The notes beneath the pieces were generated by a model. It ran no database searches. It saw only the letters and a program-made list of their open reading frames with translations, and was not told the DNA's origin. A stretch of 64,000 nt of DNA, taken from assembly GCA_963210315.1 (NCBI GenBank), contig OY723289.1:1922001-1986000 (forward strand), in the 5' to 3' direction. The position numbers and the translations under genes were made by a program. Numbering within the stretch: the first letter of the stretch is position 1; each line of letters opens with the position of its first letter. Shown in pieces: positions 17,656-28,497 of the stretch. The stretch is from Rhynchopus euleeides (lineage: Eukaryota; Euglenozoa; Diplonemea; Diplonemida; Diplonemidae).

Positions 17656-20156
17656 GCTGCTCGTGCTGATCAGAGGAACGACACGAGGAAGTGTGAGCCA
17701 AGGCAATCCGAGCCGTCACACGGAACTGACCCCTTCTCCTTCTGACTCTGATAACTTCTATCTCTTTGAACACGGGAAAAAAATCCAAAAAATACACGAT
17801 CCAAACACGAACATCAGCCCAGCCCCTTCACACCCAAAAAGTAATCAAAAAACGTCGATGCGTGGGTCGGAGGTATTCCCAGTAGTTTTGCACACACGTG
17901 TGGTGTTATTGCAAGCCAGACGAGACCCCCGCCCCTGCCCGACCCTGCGACCCGTTTCCCCCGCCCCACCTCTGTCTCTTCTATTTCCTGCCGTGATCTG
18001 TCTCACGGCACCACGCAGTGCCCCAACAGCGTGTGTGCCAGCGTTCACACCTCGCCGGAAAAAGAGATGATCCCCAACCGATGGGGTGGGAGTCGCAGTG
18101 AGCAGGGACTTTTTGTCTCGGTGTTGTATATGTTCACAGATGCGGAAATGCAAAAACGGGTTGCCACCACGGCAGGCGGCTGAAGGAGCGGTTCCTCTTC
18201 TAGTTTATTTTCGTGTGAAAATTCCTCCGGTGGGGGAACCCCGCAAGGCGATACTCTGTATTGTGTCTTCTTCTCCGATCAGCGTCTTCCACACCAGTGC
18301 TGTGCCGAGTGACGGCATGCACACTCCATCGCCTGAAATGGGCAACCGTGCACCAATAAACAAACAAACCGAGTGAAGTTGCACGGCTGTATGATTGAAT
18401 CCTGGCGCAGATCAGGCTGGTTCTGGGTGAAGTGAGAGCAGGGCCTGAGGTTGCTGGGACCGATGCCCACTCCCATATGCCCTCACCCACTTGCCCCCGA
18501 TCGTTTTGCACCCTGTCCCTTCAGTGAGCTCCCGATGCGAACAAAAAGTAGGAACAGAAAAAATCAAAAAATCGTGATTTGTTTTTTGATATCCTTTTTG
18601 TCCCCCCCCGGCAGAACAGGCCAGGATTATTTCGTTCGTACCAAACACAGCAGAACGGCAGCTCCAAGTCGAGTTGTAGTATCTGCCCCGTCTCTAAACC
18701 ATCATCTCTACCCTCGAGTCGATCTGATTCGTGGATGTTTCTGCCCCACCACCACCACCCCGCAAAACCCCCTGCCTTTTACCTCGCCTTCCTTGTGCTG
18801 AGAATGAGAAGCTGAAACACCGTACTGGGCCGTCTTCAGGCCGGGGGAGTTCGGTCGTAAAGGAGGCCACAAACCAATAACTACCGGGAGGGAATATTCT
18901 TCAGGGAGCCGAACAGGAATAGGGAGGGGAGGGGGGTCCGTTCTTCTGCTAACTCTTATCAACCCACACACCCACAAAACGCACGTGCATTGCCATCACA
19001 CCCGCACCCACACGTGTGGATAATCGCTCAGGAGATGGTCGGGGCGGAATGTGCCTCTAGCCCTTTCAGAGCTAACACGCGCACATCCGCAAATTCTGTC
19101 CGCCACACCCCAAGCCAAGCCACACGGCACATACCCCGCCCAACCCCGCATGCATGGGCCAGAGCCAGGCCCGAACACAGTCAAACCCCCACACAAACTC
19201 GTATGAAACATGAAGGGGTGAAGGGGGGGGGGGTCGAAGCTTCAAACCAGGCCTTACCCTTGGCATTACTTCACGACCACCCCCCCTCGCTTCTGCGTTC
19301 TACTCTTTACCCCACCCCCTTCGCCCACCCTGTATGAAGCTTGCCGCAGGCATACGGAATAGGGAGGGGAAGTGCGATCCAGGTTCCCACGAGGATGATT
19401 CCCGTGTATCTCGTCCCCCTCCTCTCTCTCTGACGAAAATATGGGCAACGTTCAGAGTGATCGGTGGCGCATCTCTGTGGCTGTAAGGCGGGAAAATCCC
19501 GCCTTACAGCACGGCGAGGCTCTGGTGTGCAGAACATACCCAGACGCGGCATGGTTTCTGCCGGGTTTGGCGACACAACACAACCGCTTTATCTTTTTTT
19601 TGGCACAGAGCCAGCCAATTCAGTTTTGCGATGCAGGGTGGGGGGAACTGGATCTGTCTGTTCCCCCCCTCGCCGCCCCCTCCAACTGCTCTCTGCAAAC
19701 AACAACACAGCAAAGGGCTGATAATGGGTGAGTTCGCTCTGTCTGTCAAACCTTGTCAGTTTGTCTCCATTTTTCGTGGAGGCGGACTCGCGTTTCTGCA
19801 CTTCCGACCCGAAGGCCCCCTGATGATTTTTGTTTTCTTTTCCTGAAAGGTCTCACGAAGAGAGAGCGTCCCTCGAAGGACACCCTCATCCATGCGATGA
19901 AAAACACAACACCTCTCTCGGTATGCGATATGCCTGCTCGACGCACTCTATATCTGCCTCCGAAGGGAGGGGGCGGGGGGTGGGTTACGCTGTGTTGAAT
20001 GAACCAACACGCGAGCCATTCAAAATGCTTCAAAAAATAAGCTGCACCGCGCCCACCCACTCCACCCCCACCCAGACCCTCTTCAGTCAAACATACGTAT
20101 GCACCCAGCGTTGTTTGCTTGCCATGTGTCCCCCCCCCCCCCCCCCCCCAGGGATC
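17656..20156. other. No gene seen; C-rich spacer
   Basis: About 2.5 kb without a supported gene. It contains CCACC/CACCC runs near 18740-18770, 18910-19010 and 19280-19330, and a 20-base C run at 20129-20149. Open frames are short or composition-driven. Confidence 0.45.
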
Positions 20157-20245
20157 AAGAATACGTGTCTGACCCCCCACGTATTCGTATTAATACGTAT
20201 TCATACGAATACGTATTAATACGTCGAATACGTGTAATACGTGTG
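20157..20245. repeat. ATTAATAC palindrome island, copy 1
   Basis: Repeats of ACGTATTAATACGT and CGTATTCATACG directly follow the C-tract. The opening CCCCCCACGTATTCGTATTA matches the island at 20885. Confidence 0.75.
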
Positions 20246-20884
20246 GTTTTGGCGACCCTGCTTTCCCTCAGTGGTTTGGGGTATTTTCCCTTCCGGCATC
20301 TGTTTTGTGAAGTTTTTGGGGTGGGGATGGGGTTCCTCCGGGATCGCGATGCCTGCAGAACATGTTGACGCGCTGCGGGAAGCACATATTCGTTGCGAGT
20401 TTGTGCTTCTCCAGTGTGCTTGAACCTCAGACGCCGTCCATGACGACACCACACTCGAACTGACGGACACAGACAATCCAAGATGGGATCGGTCACAATC
20501 CTTTGTCTTCGTCTTCCTTGGCTGACACAGTGCTCAGCCGGTGCAATCTGCCCCACATACAACCGCTCAGTTGACCAGGTATCGCCACTCAGTTGATCTG
20601 GTTTCGCCTGTTCTACCACCTGGCGAGGGCGCAGGGTCGGTGTGTCCGCCTCAACCTGGCGTTGCGGGTACCCTTCAGGTGCAGGAAGGCCGGGTTTGCA
20701 GGGCCTCCTTCGTGACGTTACGAATACCCCATTTCAGCTCCGCCTGACACATGGTTGCTCCGTGCTCTTAACAGCGCGGGTCCGGCCTCTGCAGCCGACA
20801 GGTTGTGAGCCCATGAGGGGGTCTGCAGCGCAACTCAAGGAGGGAAAGGGGGCTGAACCAAAAACCCACGTATTTCAGGAAAAT
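20246..20884. other. No recognised gene
   Basis: Mixed composition lies between two ATTAATAC islands in the same orientation. A minus-strand frame (20155-20619) has non-repetitive content but no recognisable domain. This may be the body of an insertion bounded by the two islands. Confidence 0.3.
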
Positions 20885-21022
20885 ACCCCCCACGTATTCG
20901 TATTAATACGTATTAATACGAATACCTACCACCCCCCGTGTATATGTCACCCCCCAAAAGGGGTGTGTTTATGTCACCCCCCCAGGGCTGCTGGGGGGGG
21001 TGACATAAACACACCTTTTGGG
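20885..21022. repeat. ATTAATAC island copy 2 with TGTCACCCCCC hairpin
   Basis: The palindromic words (20888-20930) are followed by CTACCACCCCCCGTGTATAT, then GTGTTTATGTCACCCCCC and its reverse complement around a short loop (about 20960-21020). This hairpin and the CTACCACCCCCC block recur inverted at 22175-22275. Confidence 0.8.
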
Positions 21023-21118
21023 GGGTGGGGTGTCGTGGGCACTCTTACAGGCTGAGACGACGTGTTGGTCAACATTTTGGGGAGTATATGGCCTCATCAC
21101 GGTGGCCAGGACTGGGAC

Positions 21119-21316
21119 CTCCCATGTGGGATATCCCAATGGGGTCTCCCACACGGGTGATGGTCACTATCCCACAGGGGAGGGCACGTGTTCCCCCCTG
21201 GGAGAACGTACGGTACCGACCTTGTCCATGGGAGACCCGATTGGGTCACGTAGGTTCTCCCAGGGGACATCATGTCCTCCCATGCGACATCCCATGGGAC
21301 GGATGGGATATCCCTA
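21119..21316. repeat. TCCCATGGGA palindrome island
   Basis: About 200 bases of variants of TCCCATGGGA, ATCCCATTGGG and TCTCCCAGGGGA. Only one copy is seen in the window and the edges are not sharply defined. Confidence 0.7.
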
Positions 21317-22050
21317 GGTGTTCGTATTGCATCTTGGGTTAGCATGCTGGCATCGCAGCAGTGTCCCCTCGAGTCCACTCAGTGAGAACCGATCCCGCTC
21401 TCCTACTCCTGCTCTACGTGACACCACACATCGCTCTCCTCCTCATTGCGCTGGAAAGGAGGGGTGACACACACACACACACACACACTGGAAGCCGGGG
21501 ATTGCCTGCTGATACTGAGACGCAATCTTCGCGACGACGCGTTGAAGAGAGCGCGGAATAGCCGCCGAACGAAAGATGGAGGGAGAGGGGATGCAGCGGG
21601 TGCGCTTTGGAACCGCACGTATCACCTGCTTCCGGAGGAAACGGGAAACGAGAAGGACAGACAGTACGTGTCTTGCGCTCCAGAAAGACCCAACGCAGGC
21701 TCTTCAACACGGACAATGCGGGGTCTCTTCAACTTCAGTGCCACCTGCTCGCCAACGCTGTGTTGCAGGTTGCTTCACGTGTCGGATGGGTGACCCAGCA
21801 CTTCACCTGCAGCGCAAGCATTTCAACATATTGCCCAACGACGACCCATCCAAAGTGAGAGTACGCGGTGCTCCTCCTCGGTTATTCTCGGTGATGCGCT
21901 GTCCGTGCCATTCATGTAGGTTGTCCGGACGGACACGCTTCTTGTGCCTGACATGTGAGCTTGAAGTGTTTGTCTCGCAATAACGGGACACCATGTCCTG
22001 TCTCCTCCTCCCCTTCCACCGGGGATGACATCCAGTTCCCTGTCCTCCCG
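21317..22050. other. No recognised gene
   Basis: Contains an AC dinucleotide run at 21470-21488. Three frames between 21600 and 21980 have protein-like stretches, none convincing enough to choose. No splice pattern or domain was identified. Confidence 0.35.
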
Positions 22051-22115
22051 ACAGGCCAACCTGGAGTGCCAAGAGACGCCCCCCGAGCGTCTCTTGGCAC
22101 TCCAGATTGGCCTGT
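22051..22115. repeat. 29-bp near-perfect inverted repeat (hairpin)
   Basis: Arms 22051-22079 and 22087-22115 match with one mismatch around a 7-base C-rich loop. It is strong enough to form a stable RNA or DNA hairpin. Confidence 0.85.
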
Positions 22116-22174
22116 GAGAGGGCTGAGGTGTGTGCGCGTGTGCGTATAGGGCCTCAAAGGCAACCACCCTAAAA

Positions 22175-22275
22175 AGGTGTGTTTATGTCACCCCCCTCCC
22201 GATTTTTGCACCTGGGGGGGGTGACATATACACGGGGGGTGGTAGGTACGTATAATACGTTTAATACGCGTATTT
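22175..22275. repeat. ATTAATAC island copy 3 (inverted) with hairpin
   Basis: In reverse complement this copies the 20885-21022 unit: ACGTATT words, CTACCACCCCCC, GTGTATATGTCACCCCCC, a spacer, then GGTGACATAAACACACC. The palindromic words have diverged more than the hairpin. Confidence 0.75.
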
Positions 22276-22590
22276 TTGAACCCTGCCCCCCCCCAGCCCC
22301 CTTTTACGTGGATTATTTGCAGCTTTGTGTTTGCGCTGCCCATTCTCTGTCCCCCAGGATGTCCTTCCGGAGGTGACTCGTCCCCCAGTCTTGCCGCAGC
22401 CTGTTTATGGTGATGTTGTCGCTGCATTACTCTGTGCGATGGTGATGTGTCTGTGCATGGCCCCCACCCTTGTCCCCGTTGTGTGCTCGCAATGGAGGAT
22501 GGCACAGCCGGGCAGCGGTTAAAGTTGCTAAGAGAGCGAGATTGGATGCACAGCAAGGCGCTGGGGCGGGGGTAAAGATGGCTGCCGAGC

Positions 22591-23459
22591 CAGAGGCTTA
22601 GCTTGGGGGGGGAAACTCGGTCAGCTGACCGAGTTTCAGCCAAACCCGGAAAAAAACTCGGTCAGCCCAAAAAAAAAAAAAAAGCACAAATTTCCGGGGA
22701 AAAAAGCGGATTTTTCTTGGGGTGCAGCAGCACAGGAGGTGAAGCACGCGTGCGAGCGGAACGCGAACACCCCATTCTCCTTCTGTCCCGTATTCGTCGC
22801 TAGCCTAAGAATAACGTCAGCAGTCTCGAATTCCGTCTCCCGGCAACATGGTGGACACGCAGGTGCAGGAGGCTCTGGGCTACATCGCTGACCACTACAT
22901 GGCACCTCTCCCGGGGATCACTGGCGCGTACCCTTGCCCGGAATTCAATGCCCCAGCACACCCACCGAAGTGGGCACAGGCGCACAAGACTACCCTTCTG
23001 CAAGAGTGCCCGGGTGTCTGTTCCGAGATTCGGAGGTTGGGCCTGCGTGATCTGCAGGAGGTTATTCAGCAGTTTACCTCGGGAAACCTCGCTCTCACGT
23101 ACCCAGCAACATGCAAGCTACTCCAGCTTGCATCTGTCCTTCCGCTGGGCACTGCTTCTGTTGAACGCTTGTTTTCCAAGCTCCGCCTTGTCTTTACCAG
23201 GCTTCGCCAACTGAGGAGCGAAAGCCTTGCAACTGTACTCTTTGTAGGCGTGGAATGTCGCGAATATTCACAGGGTATCCCCGAAGCCACTCTTGCGAGG
23301 TACCTAGGGTACCCCGAGAGAATGGCACCCCCCTCGAGGAGGGGGGGGTGACATTCTTCTGGGTGAACGGGGTGGTGGGGGGCAAATCAACTGTGTGTGT
23401 ACTGTGACCGAGTCTGACCGAGTTTCGGCCCCAACCTCAAAATCCAAGCTAAGCCCCTG
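22591..23459 (+). mobile_element. Internally deleted hAT transposon
   Basis: Terminal inverted repeats are CAGAGGCTTAGCTTGG (22591) and, inverted, CAGGGGCTTAGCTTGG (ending 23459), matching the hAT CAGNG start. The direct repeat GCCGAGC abuts both ends (22584-22590 and 23460-23466), seven of the eight bases expected for hAT. A perfect 24-bp palindrome containing CTCGGTCAGCTGACCGAG (22613-22636) and a related motif near 23404-23433 could be subterminal transposase sites. At 869 bp it keeps only the transposase C-terminus, so it is non-autonomous. Confidence 0.9.
22848..23351 (+). pseudogene. hAT transposase C-terminal fragment
   Basis: 167 codons from ATG 22848. Residues about 85-135 match the hAT dimerisation domain: LTYPATCKLLQLASVLPLGT, then ASVERLFSKLRLV and LRSESLATVLFVGV. 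The RNase H-like catalytic core and DNA-binding finger are missing, so the product could not transpose DNA by itself. The frame is open and could still make a dimerisation-only protein, which might act as a repressor. It differs clearly from both full-length transposases in this window. Confidence 0.85.
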
Positions 23460-23502
23460 GCCGAGCTGTTGCTACAAAAAAAACCAAAAAAAACCGGTTT
23501 TT

Positions 23503-24503
23503 TGGTGCCCCTGACGACCCCATATTGCGTAGTTTGTGCGTAGTGAAAAGGGGGGGGGGGTCTCATTTTTTGATTTACTCAGCCATTCTCTGTCTCTATG
23601 CCGGGACCCCAAACTCAAGGAGTTCTTGCTGTTCCGGGGTCAGTGAGGGTGCAGGCGCTTCAGGTGCTGCAGGTGCTGCAGGTTCTTCAGGTGCTGCAGC
23701 GCTGGCAGCCTTCGGTGCGGGTTTCGACGCAGTCTTTGCAGGTCTCTTTGGGGGTGCCCTTTGGCGCGGTGCCTGCTTCAGCTCGTCGGGTGGAAGCATC
23801 AACGCATCATTAAGCGGTGCCTGCTTCAGCTCCTCCGGGTGGAAGCGTCAACGCATCATTAAGGAAGAAGGAAGCACAGTTGCTACGCTTTTTTGCAGCT
23901 GCAGGAAACGACACCATACCCAACAACAATCCCCAGACCGTCGAGGGAGAGTGGGCGCCTGGATCCCGTGACACAGATCTCTAGTGCCGTTGTGATCCCC
24001 TCGGATAACGTCTCCTGGACGTTGTCAGCGGAGGTTGCCTGTGTGGCGGTGACCTCCGTATACCCCGCGGGATCCAGTGCCAGTAGCGCCTTCTTCAGCT
24101 TTTCGTCGACCCCTCGGCCGACGCTCTCCTTGATGTCAAGGGCCACCTTCAGGGTGGCACCTCGCAGCGCCCTGAAGGCTGTGATCGTATCATCATTCAC
24201 AATCTCGAGGGTGTTCTACGCGGCTCCTGGAACTCACTTCCTTCTCAGGTGTTTCTGGGCATGGGGCAACCTTGCCCAGGTGTTTCTGGAGTCCCGCCCC
24301 ACATGTCGTGCGTTCTTTCGTACGGTGTATAGTGAGTTCTGGCAATAATTTTTTGCTCGGTCAGCGCAGTGCCTCCAGTCCTGTCTCAGTAGCCACACAG
24401 AAAGGGGGACCAAAAAAAACTGGGGGGGGACCAAAAAGCGAGACCCCCCCCCCCAGATTGCGTAGTTTGTGCGTAGTGAAAAAGGGGTAAATCAGGGGCA
24501 CCA
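23503..24503 (-). mobile_element. 1-kb TIR element with 5-bp TSD, copy 1
   Basis: Begins TGGTGCCCCTGA and ends TCAGGGGCACCA, flanked by TTTTT on both sides (23498-23502, 24504-24508). A 26-bp block (TTGCGTAGTTTGTGCGTAG...) sits just inside both ends in direct orientation. It is nearly identical to 61152-62150, so both moved recently. Without LTRs and with a 12-bp TIR it looks like a DNA transposon; the 5-bp TSD does not fit hAT, Mariner, Harbinger or Mutator. It encodes no recognisable transposase. Confidence 0.9.
23883..24200 (-). CDS. Small conserved ORF in the 1-kb element
   Basis: 105 codons, identical to 61454-61771 in the twin copy. Predicted mostly helical (MNDDTITAFRALRGATLKVA ... 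VGRGVDEKLKKALLALDPAG). It has no match I recognise. Identity between copies reflects recent duplication, so it does not show selection. It could be part of a spliced host-derived or element-encoded protein. Confidence 0.35.
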   Translation of the reverse strand: MNDDTITAFRALRGATLKVALDIKESVGRGVDEKLKKALLALDPAGYTEVTATQATSADNVQETLSEGITTALEICVTGSRRPLSLDGLGIVVGYGVVSCSCKKA

Positions 24504-24508
24504 TTTTT

Positions 24509-25904
24509 GCTGTGTGACTTTTTTGCACAGCACGAGGTTTGTCAGTTAGTGTGTTTTTGCGATGGCGGGGCACACGGGGCACACACCTTTTAGTATCCCG
24601 GCATGACTCCCAGGCTTTTGTCATACTGTTGCGAAAACAGCTTGGATGATCATTCGGTTCGCCTGTTGTTTTTAAGCGCATTGCATACGTTGGGGTGCCG
24701 TGGTTTGATACTTTCTTATTGGCCTCCTCCCCCTCTATTGTCAGCAGAGGTTTCTTAAGTGTTTTGCCCAGCAACAGCGGGGAAGGGGCGGGGGAGGTAG
24801 TGCGCCCGCCACAGCCTGGCCGTCCCATCGTCACATTGTGTGATTGTCGACACCAAGCATGCCGGACACAGCTGCCGCCCCCCCCCCCCCCCCCCATTCC
24901 CCCCAACAGATCTGAAGAGTTCTGAGGGGAACGTTTTGCTGTCACCCACACCCGTATCTCTCAGGAGTGATGGAACGCTCGATCGAGATTGGGTGGGGGG
25001 GGTTTTTTTTTAAGTGTCATGGCATGTTCCGACACTGACCCGACGGGCATGCCGACCACTGATCTTTTTTGCCCTCTGCTTCCAACTCCCCGCGTTAACA
25101 ACAAGTGAAAGCGCCAAAAAAAATAGTTTTTCACTCCCCCGCCATCCCACCGACACTCTCGTCACCCTCCCGGGGAAACCGGAGAGTGGATTCTATTTGC
25201 AAGAGGTTTTGCCATGTTTTAAAGTAGTTTTCATGATATTTCGACGTCCCCCCCCCCCCCCAAAAGCAACGATCAGCCAAAAAAACACTGCGCTCAGCAT
25301 CGCCTTTACCCGGACACCGTTTTTGGACGTTCTTCCCCCCCACCCTCCCAACCCCCCCACAACCCGTGCCGTCATCCTCCGGCCGTCCTCACGGCTCCAA
25401 CTCGTTGCCTCTGTTTTTTTCTTCTTGATCCCGATTTGGTTTCTGACTGTGTGTTACCGGCGTGCCTTTCTGCTATTTGCAGCCGTTCTTATTATGGGGA
25501 GCGGAGGCGTCGCCGACAGGCATTCTGTTTGTTGTGTGTCAAGATTGCAGTGTTACCCGGGCAAATTGGAGGATATTTTTGGCCCTTCATAATGCCCTGC
25601 CCCCACCCTACCTCTGCAATGTACCTTGTGTTGAGGGCAAGTCACAGCTGCCGTCCTGCGAATGGCAAGCTGATGCAAGCTCTGTTGACCCTCCCGAGGT
25701 GACCGCGCCTGCAGCTAAGCAACCACAGCCGTCCTGCGAGGGAATGGATTTGTGCAAGGTGAGCTTCGGGTGTGGTGAGGGGGATGGCAACGTGCGTGTA
25801 TGACCATAGCGGTGCGTTTTCTCCTTCTTGCGAGAGAGAGGCGGCGTGCTGTGTGCGACAAGCTGGCGCGATTGCACCCAAGTCAGCAAACAAAAAGCCA
25901 GCTC
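24509..25904. other. No supported gene
   Basis: Contains C or G runs at 24878-24895, 24999-25006 and 25247-25261. A possible small exon at about 25646-25758 is bounded by an AG acceptor and a CAAG|GTGAGC donor with fair coding content, but nothing connects to it. Confidence 0.35.
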
Positions 25905-25993
25905 CCCCCACCCCACCCCACCCCACCCCACCCCACCCCACCCCACCCCACCCCACCCCACCCCACCCCACCCCACCCCACCCCACCCCACCC
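25905..25993. repeat. (CCCCA)n pentanucleotide array
   Basis: About 17 perfect tandem CCCCA units, read GGGGT on the minus strand. The G-rich strand should form G-quadruplexes. It is internal and short, so I treat it as a microsatellite, not a telomere. Confidence 0.95.
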
Positions 25994-27070
25994 CTCCCTC
26001 GCCCTGACCTAGGTGTCAATCTTCCAAGCACAGGGATGCTTTGTTGGTACGATGATTTTCTATTGCTGCCTTTCTCAATCCTCCCCTGCTTTTGCGTGTG
26101 CGCGTGATACATTATTTACTGAGGTGAGGGGCGGCGAAGCGGATCGGCAAGTCGTGAAGTGGCGAAAAGGGAAATCGTGCAATTTTCAAGAAACTTTAGG
26201 ATTTTTACCACCTGGGTGCCCCTCCCCCCCGCCTCACAGCCTTTGAGACTGAAGTGTTGGTGCTGTCCCCACCTCAGGTGTGTTTCAATTCATAAAGTGG
26301 AAAGGAATGCGATTCCCCCCCCAAGATCAACTCCCCTGCGACTGCAGAGCCTGCGGAGCGGCCCCTTTTTTTTGGCCTGGAAATCAGGTCAAAAAACGAA
26401 CTGACGACCCCTCCCCCCCTCCAACACCCCCTGGAGACTTGCTTTTCCATTCACTCTCGACGATCAAAACCAGCCGGGAGGCTAAATACTATTGACTATT
26501 GAGGGATCCAGGATCCCGAAAAAATTTACTCAAAAGTTATCAAGAGGGGGGAAAATAAATTTACCCACCTTTTTCCTTCAGTGGTCCAAGGAGTATGGAT
26601 TTTTTTCCACCATTTTTGGCGAGAGAAAAAGTATGAGGTACGGATGCACTCAAACAATGCGAGAATGCGGTTTTTGAAGGGAAAAACCCCAGAGGGAGAG
26701 GGGGGGGGGGGCGACCCCTTCCCCACCATCCCAGAATGGGAATATTACAGGAATAGTTGCCTTTGCCTTCATATTGTCCCGAGACATAGCATCACCCACC
26801 AGGAGTCTCGGAGACGAGACAATGCCAAAAAGGAGTGCAAAGGTGGCAGGGGAGTACTGGGCACACCTGAAGGAAGGTGCGTCACGTGCCCTCACCGGAT
26901 GTCCGCCTGCTGTTGCTGCTGTGCTGCAGTGCCTCGCAACGACGGTCATTGCGTGTCACAGTCTACCACCACGCCCGACCGTGTCGTCTTCACCAGCTGC
27001 CCGAGGGTGGATGGGTAGCGACAAGCAAGCTGCTGGATACAGTCCAGAGGGCGAAGCACACGAGCCAGCC
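25994..27070. other. No supported gene
   Basis: Includes a GAGACTTGCTTTTCCATTCA repeat block near 26432-26470 (related to 41107 and 60661). A + frame from ATG 26823 begins MPKRSAKVAGEYWAHLKEG, which is protein-like but soon loses sense. Confidence 0.35.
26432..26470. repeat. Dispersed 40-bp repeat, copy 1
   Basis: GAGACTTGCTTTTCCATTCA followed by CTCTCGACGATCAAA matches 41107-41146 and 60661-60700 with a few changes. Each copy lies next to C-rich tracts. Confidence 0.75.
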
Positions 27071-27737
27071 CTAGCCAGGAAGGGGCATCCATGGGAGTGC
27101 CTTCCTCCCTGAGCCCGCGCAGGAGCTGGCCCAACCTGCCAGAAATGTCGTCCCTGTCACGACCCACTTCAGCACGTGACTGCCATGGAACCGAGCGGCT
27201 TGCGACTCGTACTTTGCGGACTGCTGATCGGGCCCCTTCGCAGCACTAAACGAGGCTGTCAGCCGGTACGTCACCGTGGTCGGCTCCGCGCTAGCGATCT
27301 CCCCGGGGACCACCTCCAACAGCTCAAGCTCGTTGGGGATGCTGCTTGCCTCTTGACTTGACCTTCTTGCCGGCACTATCGAAGCGATCGACAACCCCGA
27401 AGAGAACTTCTGCGAAGAGGCAAGCAGCGAGCTTTGAAGTGGCCTCCCCGCCGCAGGTGTTGCACTTCACCTTTTTGGTCGTGGTGAGATCCGCGAGGTC
27501 CTTCAGCCCATCCAGCGCAAATGTCTCGTCCTGTTTTGCTTCCCACGTCCTGCCGCAGCACCACCAACAACAACCCGTCTGCAAGACCCTCACAGAAGGT
27601 GCACTTTGCAATGTACGTTCGGGAAAATGACGAGAGGCCACTCGGTGTTGGCAACGACACCGACTACGACAGCGATTTTGATTGTGACGAGGAGAACACG
27701 CAGGCTGTGCAGACTCAGGCGCAGCCTGAGTCTGCAC
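27071..27737 (-). pseudogene. Coding-like minus-strand region, unrecognised
   Basis: Two minus-strand frames overlap. One carries a CxxC motif in KVKCNTCGGEATSKLAACLF (about 27405-27465). The other reads PNELELLEVVPGEIASAEPT and a hydrophilic tail. Each is protein-like only in part, as expected of a gene with a frameshift or an unrecognised intron, or of a decayed transposase with a zinc-binding front. I cannot assign a family. Confidence 0.3.
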
Positions 27738-27753
27738 AGCCTGCGTGTTCTCC
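27691..27753. repeat. Perfect 30-bp inverted repeat
   Basis: Arms 27691-27720 and 27724-27753 are exact reverse complements around a 3-base loop (GCA). The left arm overlaps the coding-like minus-strand region. This is the longest perfect hairpin outside the palindromic islands, and its perfection implies recent origin or maintenance. Confidence 0.95.
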
Positions 27754-28333
27754 TGGTGATCGGTGCTGCACGACTAGAACTAGATTCGTGGTGCCGGGGA
27801 GGTGTTGGGTATGAAGACCGTTCAGACTTTTTGATTTTTTCTAGATTCATGGTGTGGGAGGAGGGCGGGAGGGGGTCGCAAACAACCGTCGGAAGCTGGG
27901 AAGACGGGAAACCGCGGCAAAAAAACGGTGTGAGTGAAGGAACTCCTGGACCAAAAAAGTGGGTAAATTTGTACTATTTAGAATTGGCCAAAACCTGGAA
28001 ATGGGCACTATTTAACCGGATGGCTGATCAAAACCCCTTCCAACCAAACGAAGTCGTCACAGCATCATGCTGAACCCTCCCTTTGGTGAGTTACCCTCTC
28101 ACACCACCACCACCACCACTCCCCCTGCAAAGCCACTCCCGCCTCAAGACGGGCAGCGCCTAAAGTGTTCTCTATCTTTAACATAGAGCGCTCCCCTGAG
28201 GATCGGGGTTGGTGGTGCACCCCCACCTCACCCACCCACCCTGCCTGAAGATACACACCTCCCTCAGACCGAATGTTGGCCGAAAATGCTACTGTGCTGC
28301 TTGAAGGGCTTGGAGGGTGCCCCTACGTATAAT
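27754..28333. other. No gene seen
   Basis: Contains a CCA/ACC run near 28100-28115. No domain or repeat copy is recognised. Confidence 0.4.
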
Positions 28334-28497
28334 CACGGTTTGCCCCCCGGGCGGGATCCCGGGCGGGCCCGGCCGGGTTCCGGGAAATTCCGGGATTCCC
28401 GGGATTTCCCGGCCGGGAATCCCGGGATCCCGGCCGGGAAATCCCGGGATGACCCCGGGGTATCCCGGGGTCATCCCGGGACCCCCCCGGGGTCAGG
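28334..28497. repeat. CCCGGGATCC palindrome island, copy 1
   Basis: Fuzzy repeats of CCCGGGATCCCGG, CCGGCCGGGAA and GGGATTCCCGGG. The left edge CACGGTTTGCCCCCCGG (28334-28350) recurs inverted at the right edge of the second island (33143-33159). Confidence 0.85.

Noticed and set aside
23503-24503. LTR-type element, because of TG...CA ends and a 5-bp target duplication
   Set aside because: The two ends are inverted, not direct, repeats. The internal direct block lies at different distances from each end, and no primer site or LTR-element genes are present.
25905-25993. Telomeric repeat
   Set aside because: Short, internal, and the unit is not a known telomere type; treated as a microsatellite.
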